Source: Microtetraspora sp. NBRC 13810 (lineage in GTDB: Bacteria; Actinomycetota; Actinomycetes; Streptosporangiales; Streptosporangiaceae). Taken from it: 64,000 nt of DNA. The DNA is taken from NCBI RefSeq assembly GCF_030268685.1, contig NZ_BSRQ01000011.1, positions 217,318 to 281,317 on the forward strand, given 5' to 3'. Below the pieces are notes generated by a model. That model had not been told where the DNA came from. It was given only the letters and a program-made list of their open reading frames with translations, and did not search any database. Of the stretch, positions 58,197 to 64,000 are shown one piece after another (positions within the stretch are counted from its first letter, which is position 1; each line of letters opens with the position of its first letter). Both the position numbers and the translations under genes were made by a program.

Positions 58197-60941
58197 TCAG
58201 CCGTCGTGCTCCGGCGACGGGAGGTAGGCGCCCGGGACCTGGTCCGGCGTGTAGATCTCGTGCTCACCCGGGTAGGGCTTCTTCCAGTCGTGCGCCTCGT
58301 ACCACGAGAAGTGGTCCATCTGCGCGGGGCTGGCGGAGTCGGCCCTGGCGTCGGGTCCGGTGAGCCGCTGCTGCGGCTTCCAGGCTTCCCACTTCGCCGC
58401 GATCTCCTTCTTGTCCGCGGGCACCTTCGCCGACGGCGGGGCCGCGGCGTTCGGGTTCTGCGGCGCCGGGGTGTCCGCGCCGCAGGCCGGCGGGGTCGGC
58501 AGACCCAGGGTCAGCGAGGTGCGGTTCGGCAGGAAGGTGAACGGCGTGTAGTCGGGCTTCTTGGCGAAGGCCCGGGTCATCGGGGTGGCGGCGCTGTCCT
58601 TCTGGTTCATCGGCTTGATCCCGAGGATCTGCTCGATGGTGCGGATCATGGAGATCTGCGTGTAGTACTGGCTGTCCACCTGGCCGTGCTGGGCCCAGGG
58701 GCTGATGATCTGGATCGGGGCACGGTGGCCGTCGACGTGGTCGAGGCCGGCCTGGGAGTCGTCCTCGACCACGAAGATCGCGGAGTCCTTCCAGTACTTG
58801 CTGTGCGAGATGGTGTCGACGATCTTGCCGACGGCCAGGTCGTTGTCGGCGACCTGAGCGGCCCCGTTCACCGGACCGCCGGTGTGGTCGCTGGAGAGCC
58901 AGAACATGTTCAGGTTCGCCGGCCCGTTGGCCTCGAAGTCACGCTTCCAGATCTCGGACCGGTAGATGTCCGGGACGCTGGTGTCGAACTTCGGGAAGCC
59001 GTGCACCGACACGTCGTTGAGCGACGGGATCGGCGAGGAGGAGTCCAGGGTGTAGGCGGTGTCCTGCCCCGTCGCCTCCATGTTCTTGGTGTCGCAGTAC
59101 AGGTTCTGCCAGGTCGCGTCGGACGGCTTGGTCAGGAACTGGTGGAACTCACCGAAGTCCCGCACGGTCTGGCCCGCCGCCTGCGCACCGGTCCAGATGA
59201 AGCCGGTCCGCTGGTGGCCGAGAGCGTCGTCCTCGGTGTCGTAGCTGCGCAGGTACTCACCGGCCGAGGACTCGGTGTACTCCGGGTTGTCGGCCTGCAT
59301 CAGCCAGTTGTGGCCCTCTGCCGAGTTGGTGCCGATGTCGTACGTGTTGTCGTACAGCCCGAACTGACGGGCCAACGCGTGCTGGTTCGGCGTCACGTTC
59401 TCGCCGTACTGGGCCAGCGACGGGTCGCCGTTGCCACGCGGGTCGTCACCGAGGACCTGGTCGTAGGTCCGGTTCTCCTTGACGATCAGGAAGACGTGCT
59501 TGATCGTCGAGGGGTCGCCGAGACGCTTCGGGACCGGCTCGGCCTTCTGCTTGTTGCCGTTGGCCACCTTGACGTCGTTCTTGCCCCAGCCGTTCTGCGC
59601 GAAGACCGTGGCCGTGGACCTGGCGATCTGCCTGTCGTCCGGCAGTGTGAACCGCTGCAGGCTCGACGTCGTGTCGTGGGTGCCGTGCCCGGCGCTGGTA
59701 GTGGGACGGCGGGCGTCGATGCCACGGGTGTTGGAGACCAGCACCTGGTCGCCGACGGTGGTGATCTCGGCGGGGAAGTAGTCCGTCGGGAGCAGGCCGA
59801 CGTAGCTGACCGGCTCCTGCGGCGTCGTGTAGCGGTAGACGGCCACCGCGTTGGCGCGGCCGAGCGTCACCAGCAGGTGACCGTCGTCGGTGAGCGTCAC
59901 CGCGTCGGGCTCGTAGCCCACCGCGGCCTCCGGCCACGGCTGGGTGGCGATGGTCTGGACGACCTCGTCCTTCGACGTGTCGATGACCGACACGTCGTTG
60001 GTGGCGGTGTTGGTGACGAACACCGTTCCGTTCTTGGCGTACATGGCGGTCGGGTGCAGGCCGACGTCGATGCTGGCGACGGCGGCCGGGTCGGCCAGGT
60101 CGATGACGCTGACCGTGCCGGTGGTGGTGGCACCGGTGTTCGGGTCGGCCGGCACCTGGGTGTTGTAGGAGTTGATCGTGGTGTCGCCGGGCTGGGCCGG
60201 ACGGCCGCCCTCGTTGCTGACGTAGAGCTTGTCGCCGACCATGACGATGCCGCGCGGGGCGTTCCCCACAGCCCAGCTCTGCCTGATGGCCCCGGTCGCC
60301 GCGTCGATGGCGACCACCCGGTTCTGGCCGTTGACGGCGACGTACGCGGTGGAGCCGTCTGCCGAGAACACCGGCTGAGCCACCAGCGCGTGCCTGGGGC
60401 CGTCCGCCGGGATCGTGATGGACGTCGGGTTGGCGAGGGAGCCGTCCGGGTTCACGGTGAACCTGGTGAAGCCGTCGGTCTGGCCCAGCCACAGCTGCGA
60501 GCCGTCCGGCGAGTACGTGGGGCCTTCCTGGCCGACGGAGTTGCTGCCGATGCGCAGGTTCGCGGCCGCGTTGCTGCCGACGAGCTGCTGCACCTTCCAG
60601 TTCTTCAGGTCGACGACGGCGAGTGCCATCCCACCGTCGGTGATCGAGGCCGCGAGGTGGGTGCCGTCCGGGCTGACTGAGGACGACATGATCTTGCCTT
60701 CGTTGATGACGAGGCGCTCGCCGATCGGGTCGATGTACTGGTCGCCGGACACGACCAGGCCCTTGGCGGTGGTCTGGCCGACCTGCTCGGTGCCGAACAC
60801 ATCGGTGGAGGCGTAGGCCATACCCCCGCCGGCGACGACGAGGGCGGCGGTGGCGGCCGCGAGGAGGCGGACCCGGCGGCCGGTGGTTCGGTCGAAGAGC
60901 CCGGAACGGCTCTTCGTGACGCGTTGGCGCGTGACGTGCAC
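58197..60941 (-). CDS. Secreted YncE-like beta-propeller fused to an acid phosphatase/phosphoesterase
   Basis: A 914-residue exported two-domain enzyme. After a signal sequence (about 25-45, LLAAATAALVVAGGGMAYA) comes a seven-bladed lactonase/YVTN-type propeller (about 60-465; repeats such as VSVIDLADPAAVASIDVG and NDVSVIDTSKDEVVQTI). From about 480 a phosphoesterase of the AcpA/phospholipase C type (PF04185-like) begins with HVFLIVKENRTYDQVLGD, whose acidic and Asn residues bind metal, and continues with GTNSAEGHNWL and VVEDDSQAGLDHVDGHR, the second metal site. Such fusions are known in actinomycetes and Bacteroidetes. It is cotranscribed with an ABC exporter. GTG 60941 follows GAAGGAAT. Confidence 0.9.
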   Translation of the reverse strand: MHVTRQRVTKSRSGLFDRTTGRRVRLLAAATAALVVAGGGMAYASTDVFGTEQVGQTTAKGLVVSGDQYIDPIGERLVINEGKIMSSSVSPDGTHLAASITDGGMALAVVDLKNWKVQQLVGSNAAANLRIGSNSVGQEGPTYSPDGSQLWLGQTDGFTRFTVNPDGSLANPTSITIPADGPRHALVAQPVFSADGSTAYVAVNGQNRVVAIDAATGAIRQSWAVGNAPRGIVMVGDKLYVSNEGGRPAQPGDTTINSYNTQVPADPNTGATTTGTVSVIDLADPAAVASIDVGLHPTAMYAKNGTVFVTNTATNDVSVIDTSKDEVVQTIATQPWPEAAVGYEPDAVTLTDDGHLLVTLGRANAVAVYRYTTPQEPVSYVGLLPTDYFPAEITTVGDQVLVSNTRGIDARRPTTSAGHGTHDTTSSLQRFTLPDDRQIARSTATVFAQNGWGKNDVKVANGNKQKAEPVPKRLGDPSTIKHVFLIVKENRTYDQVLGDDPRGNGDPSLAQYGENVTPNQHALARQFGLYDNTYDIGTNSAEGHNWLMQADNPEYTESSAGEYLRSYDTEDDALGHQRTGFIWTGAQAAGQTVRDFGEFHQFLTKPSDATWQNLYCDTKNMEATGQDTAYTLDSSSPIPSLNDVSVHGFPKFDTSVPDIYRSEIWKRDFEANGPANLNMFWLSSDHTGGPVNGAAQVADNDLAVGKIVDTISHSKYWKDSAIFVVEDDSQAGLDHVDGHRAPIQIISPWAQHGQVDSQYYTQISMIRTIEQILGIKPMNQKDSAATPMTRAFAKKPDYTPFTFLPNRTSLTLGLPTPPACGADTPAPQNPNAAAPPSAKVPADKKEIAAKWEAWKPQQRLTGPDARADSASPAQMDHFSWYEAHDWKKPYPGEHEIYTPDQVPGAYLPSPEHDG

Positions 60942-60944
60942 TGT

Positions 60945-62300
60945 CTATTCCTTCGGGGTGCCTGCGAGCAGGTCGACGTTCCCGTCGAACTGCCACAAGG
61001 GGTTGGGCGCGTCCCCTGTCGGGGTGCGCACCTGGAAGTAGCCGTTGACCTCCTTTGGTCCGTCTCCGTCGGCGACGTACCGCCCGTCCGCGGTGACGTC
61101 GAGCTGGTAGATGGCGGTTCCCACGGCGGTCGCGCCGGGGAGGCGCCAGGAGACGACACACCGCCAGTCGTTGCCCGGTCCCTCGTCGAGGACTCGGGAG
61201 CCGCCCTTGTCGCAGGACGCGGTGGCCCGCAGCTGGGCCTCGGTGACGTCGGGGCGATGCAGCTCACGCGTCTGCAACCGGTAGAGGTGGGAGTACGCCG
61301 TGGCGAGCGAGTTCTGCAGCTTCCCCTGCTCGACCCCCGAGCCCGTGGCCGGGGTCAGGCCGGCGATCACGCCGAAGGCGACGACGACCAGTGCGGCCAG
61401 CGGCAGGACCGCCCCCACGAGGATCTGCCGGCCCGACCCGTCGTAGCTCAGGTCGGTGAAGTCGCGGCGCAGGAACATGCGGTAGGCCAGCGCGGTGGCG
61501 ACGACAGCCCACGCGAGGCAGACGACGAGGCCGGCGAGGATGGGGCCCGCCTGCGCCGGGCTGGTGAACAGCCCGCGCCAGGCGAGGAAGGCATGGCTCG
61601 GCAGGGCCAGTTGCACGGCCACCGGCAGCGGGAGCAACTGCGCGAGCTGCAGCACGAAGGCGAGCAGCGCGGGCATCAGCAGCCCCATCGGAGAGCGGCC
61701 CAGGGCGACCGAGCCGAGCAGGCCGACCGCGGCGAACGCCAGCGTCGGCGCCAACGCGCAGGCCCACGCGAGCAGGACCGTGCCGGCCGCGTCCCCCGGG
61801 GCGAGGAGATGACCGTCCAGACCGGCGAGCTGCCCGTCGCCGACCGCGGCCAGGCCGCCGACGATGCCCGACGCGGCCAGCCCGGCCACGAGCAACAGGA
61901 TCAGGGTGAGGCTGGCGAGGGTCTTCGCCACGAAGATCCGCTTCGGCGAGCGCACCGCCACGAGGAGGTGGCGCCAGGTGCCCAGCCGGTCCTCGACGGC
62001 GAAGACGTCGCCGGCGACCAGCGCCGTCAGCAGCGGGAGCGCCCAACTGCACGAGAAGTCCAGCACGACCAGCGACCCCGCCCAGCCCGTCGAGTTCATC
62101 CAACGGCCGAAGACCGTGTCGGAGGGCAGCGAGCTCTGCAGGCTCACCGCGGCCACGAAGGCCGCGGGGGCGATCCAGCAGGCGAGCAGCAGCAGGCGGA
62201 TCCGCCACTGGGAGAGCAGCTTGACCAGCTCGAACCGGTAGCCGTGCAGCACGGGTGCCGGCCGGACGCCGCCCCGGGGTCCGGTGACGATCGCGGTCAT
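60945..62300 (-). CDS. Large ABC-2-type permease
   Basis: A 451-residue membrane protein: a short basic N-terminus, a first helix (LLLLACWIAPAAFVAAV) and a cluster of five to six more up to about 335, then a soluble C-terminal domain of about 115 residues on the outside, with two cysteines. It resembles BcrB/NatB-type permeases but has this unusual extracytoplasmic tail. It starts in an ATGA overlap with the ATPase gene and its stop is 3 bases before the start of the propeller/phosphoesterase gene, so the three are one operon. Confidence 0.82.
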   Translation of the reverse strand: MTAIVTGPRGGVRPAPVLHGYRFELVKLLSQWRIRLLLLACWIAPAAFVAAVSLQSSLPSDTVFGRWMNSTGWAGSLVVLDFSCSWALPLLTALVAGDVFAVEDRLGTWRHLLVAVRSPKRIFVAKTLASLTLILLLVAGLAASGIVGGLAAVGDGQLAGLDGHLLAPGDAAGTVLLAWACALAPTLAFAAVGLLGSVALGRSPMGLLMPALLAFVLQLAQLLPLPVAVQLALPSHAFLAWRGLFTSPAQAGPILAGLVVCLAWAVVATALAYRMFLRRDFTDLSYDGSGRQILVGAVLPLAALVVVAFGVIAGLTPATGSGVEQGKLQNSLATAYSHLYRLQTRELHRPDVTEAQLRATASCDKGGSRVLDEGPGNDWRCVVSWRLPGATAVGTAIYQLDVTADGRYVADGDGPKEVNGYFQVRTPTGDAPNPLWQFDGNVDLLAGTPKE

Positions 62301-63343
62301 CGCGCTTCCTCCTTCGCAGCCAGCGCGGGCTCGGCTTGCGCCGGTTCGGCCTGCACGGGGTCGGCCTGCGCCGGTTCGGGCTGCGCCGGTTCGGCCTGCG
62401 TGGGTTCGGGGCCGGTGCCGGTCAGGGCCAGGAACGCGGCCTCCAGCGGCGGCACCACGGGCCCCAGCTCTCGCAGCGCCACGCCCGCCTGCACGAGCCG
62501 CACGACCAGCTCGTCGAGGGCGGGCACCGGCCCGCGGACGACGACGTCGGCGTCCTGCCGTTGACCGGCGTCGTGACCGGGCACGACGCGGAGCCCGGGC
62601 GTCCGTGCCGCCAGCCGCTGGGCGGCCTCCGGGTCGGAGGTGACCAGCCGGTAGTCGAGCTCGCCGCTCTCCGCCGCGAGCTTGCCCACCGGCCCGGAGA
62701 AGACGATCCGCCCGGTGGCGAGAAGGGTGACCTCGGAGCACAGCGCGGCGAGGTCGTCCATCCGGTGGCTGGACAGGACCACCGCGGCCCCGTCCGCGGC
62801 GAGCCCGGTGATGACGCGGTGCACGTGGTACTTGCCGGCCGGGTCCAGGCCGTTGGCCGGTTCGTCGAGGACGAGCAGCCGCGGCCTGGTGAGCAGCGCG
62901 GCGGCCAGCCCGAGCCGCTGGCGCATCCCCAGTGAGAAGCCCCGGACCCGGTCGTCGGCGACGTCGGTGAGCCCGACCTGCTCCAGCGCGTCGCCGACGT
63001 CGGCGGTGTGCCCGGCGTCGTACCGGCGCAGCGAGGCCAGGGCGGCGAGGTTCTGCCGCGCGGTGAGCGAGGGGTAGAGCCCCGGTCCGTCCACGAAGCC
63101 CGCGACGCCGCCGGGGACGGAGAGCGTACGCCCGACCGGCGTGCCCAGGATTTCCAGGCTGCCCCTGTCCGCGACCGCCAGGCCCAGGAGCAGGCCGAGG
63201 AGCGTCGTCTTGCCCGCGCCGTTCGGGCCGACCAGGCCATGGACCTGCCCGCTCGGCACGTCGAGATCGACGCCGTCCAGTGCGATCACATCACCGAAGG
63301 ACTTCGTGATCCCGCGAGCCTGGACTGCGGAGGTCCTGTGCAT
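62297..63343 (-). CDS. ABC transporter ATP-binding protein with pentapeptide-repeat tail
   Basis: A 348-residue intact ATPase. Walker A GPNGAGKTT (about 39-47), signature FSLGMRQRLG (about 139-148), Walker B LLVLDEPANGLDP (about 158-170) and the H-loop SSHRMDDL near 195. The C-terminus carries six pentapeptides of the (E/D)P(A/V/T)Q(A/P) type (encoded by 62325-62412), an acidic flexible tail. ATG 63343 follows AAGGGAG. First gene of the exporter/phosphoesterase operon, with two LacI-like operators upstream. Confidence 0.92.
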   Translation of the reverse strand: MHRTSAVQARGITKSFGDVIALDGVDLDVPSGQVHGLVGPNGAGKTTLLGLLLGLAVADRGSLEILGTPVGRTLSVPGGVAGFVDGPGLYPSLTARQNLAALASLRRYDAGHTADVGDALEQVGLTDVADDRVRGFSLGMRQRLGLAAALLTRPRLLVLDEPANGLDPAGKYHVHRVITGLAADGAAVVLSSHRMDDLAALCSEVTLLATGRIVFSGPVGKLAAESGELDYRLVTSDPEAAQRLAARTPGLRVVPGHDAGQRQDADVVVRGPVPALDELVVRLVQAGVALRELGPVVPPLEAAFLALTGTGPEPTQAEPAQPEPAQADPVQAEPAQAEPALAAKEEAR

Positions 63344-63418
63344 GCCGGTCTCCCTTGGCTTGATCTGCAAGCAAGAGAGAAAGGTAGATCTTTCAGATGG
63401 CCTTACGGCGGCTTGTCT

Positions 63419-63430
63419 TGGAACGTTCCA
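63419..63430. promoter_or_regulatory. LacI-like operator 1
   Basis: The 12-bp palindrome TGGAACGTTCCA has the central CG and symmetrical arms of LacI-family operators. It lies 76 bases before the ATPase start on the minus strand. Confidence 0.75.
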
Positions 63431-63472
63431 CAAATCCCGTTCGACCCTGCGATAGCGTGATTGTCCCGAATC

Positions 63473-63484
63473 TGGAACGTTCCA
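63473..63484. promoter_or_regulatory. LacI-like operator 2
   Basis: A second exact copy of TGGAACGTTCCA, 54 bases centre to centre from operator 1, about five helical turns. A repressor tetramer or two dimers could bind both sites and loop or block the exporter operon promoter. Confidence 0.75.
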
Positions 63485-63567
63485 AGCCCGCCGGACCCGG
63501 CGGTTCGCACGATCGCGCTGGTCAACGCACTCACGCCCGGGAACAAGGGGGCGGTCCTAGGTGCCCG

Positions 63568-64000
63568 TCACGACGGCCGCCCTCCGTTCGAAGACTTGAG
63601 GGCCATCGTGGCGAGGTGCCGGGCGATGCCGTTCGTGTCGGTGTCCTGCACGTTGCTGAGCACGACAACCGCGATGTCGTCATCGGGCAGGTACATGTTG
63701 CTCGCCGCGTAGCCCTGGAGAAGACCTGGGTGGTAGCGGAGCCGGTGCCCGTGGAGCCGGTCGACGAGCCAGCCGAAGGCGTACGCGGTTGACGGCAGGT
63801 TGAGGCAGCCGTTGGCGGGGCATGGCGCCTGGGGCGTGAACGCCTGCTTGACGGTGGCGGGTGGCGCGACCCGGTATGCGCCGAAGGACCGGTCCCAGCG
63901 GGCGATGTCGTCCACGGTGGAGTAGATTCCGGTCGCGGAGAACGCCTGGGAGCCGTTGATGGGCGCGGCCGGTGACCCGGGCGTGTAGTAGCCCTTCGCG
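63568..64000 (-). CDS. Serine hydrolase (beta-lactamase/penicillin-binding-protein-like), C-terminal part
   Basis: The frame is open from the window edge and ends at TGA 63568; about 143 residues are visible. The fragment has GSQAFSATGIYSTVDDIARWD, the region before the C-terminal strand in class C-like serine hydrolases, and HPGLLQGYAASNMYLPDDDIAVVVLSN, which holds the third motif (His-x-Gly-type) and the last strand. The catalytic Ser-x-x-Lys and Tyr motifs lie outside the window. It is transcribed toward the exporter operon but ends 84 bases before the operators. Confidence 0.82.
   Translation of the reverse strand, partial: AKGYYTPGSPAAPINGSQAFSATGIYSTVDDIARWDRSFGAYRVAPPATVKQAFTPQAPCPANGCLNLPSTAYAFGWLVDRLHGHRLRYHPGLLQGYAASNMYLPDDDIAVVVLSNVQDTDTNGIARHLATMALKSSNGGRPS

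Overview
The window is high-GC DNA from an actinomycete, most likely Streptosporangiales or a near relative (inferred). Support comes from GTG/TTG starts, strong purine-rich ribosome binding sites, near-saturated G/C at third codon positions, a PknG-type kinase with a GlnH/GlnX-like pair, and the syntenic block tRNA-Thr, tRNA-Met, rpmG, two MaoC-fold dehydratases, murB. There is no CRISPR array, rRNA, intact insertion sequence or recognisable prophage. The DNA looks chromosomal, with scattered decayed genes.

Layout. 1-1.2 kb: tail of an EEP nuclease, a gene-free stretch with RNA-like structure, and the tail of an ABC-2 permease. 1.2-3.7 kb: operon of a small protein, a prenyl diphosphate synthase and an Lcp/MpaB-like oxygenase. 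3.8-10.2 kb: YbdK-type carboxylate-amine ligase, a DUF6301-like protein, a wrecked PL8 lyase, a nucleotidyltransferase, a secreted lipase and a ketopantoate-reductase homologue. 10.2-19.5 kb (minus): a seven-gene signalling operon holding a coiled-coil protein, PknG, PP2C phosphatase, VWA protein, FHA protein, a GlnX-like membrane sensor and a GlnH-like lipoprotein. 19.7-29.2 kb: DJ-1/PfpI, lipB, PspC, a HAD-like protein, a secreted M28 peptidase, uppP, and a deoC plus two aldehyde dehydrogenases operon. 29.3-36 kb: a 960-residue ATPase-LuxR regulator, a secreted CAP protein, a UPF0016/TMEM165 transporter behind a yybP-ykoY manganese riboswitch, and a GT-C glycosyltransferase. 36-41 kb: murB, a GT2-like protein, a HadA/HadB-like pair, rpmG, two tRNAs and an NlpC/P60 hydrolase. 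41-46.5 kb: a histidine kinase/response regulator pair, a stand-alone SecY and a leaderless gene. 46.6-58 kb: an accessory-like stretch with several decayed genes (LysR, ABC ATPase, ABC permease, AraC), an ESX/WXG-like pair, an SDR with a divergent regulator, a 28-residue membrane peptide and an intact ABC exporter. 58-64 kb: an ABC exporter operon ending in a YncE-propeller/phosphoesterase, behind two identical LacI-like operators, and the C-terminus of a serine hydrolase.

Two themes stand out. The PknG operon combines kinase, phosphatase, FHA reader, VWA protein and amino-acid sensor. Zinc ribbons recur on the kinase, phosphatase and FHA protein, which suggests one assembled signalling complex. 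Separately, at least five loci (821-1153, 6188-6991, 47111-47530, 51627-53154, 55087-55402) keep one or both ends of a recognisable gene but have lost other parts, with no insertion sequence nearby. That is either a real deletion-prone history or an assembly artefact, and reads or PCR would decide it.
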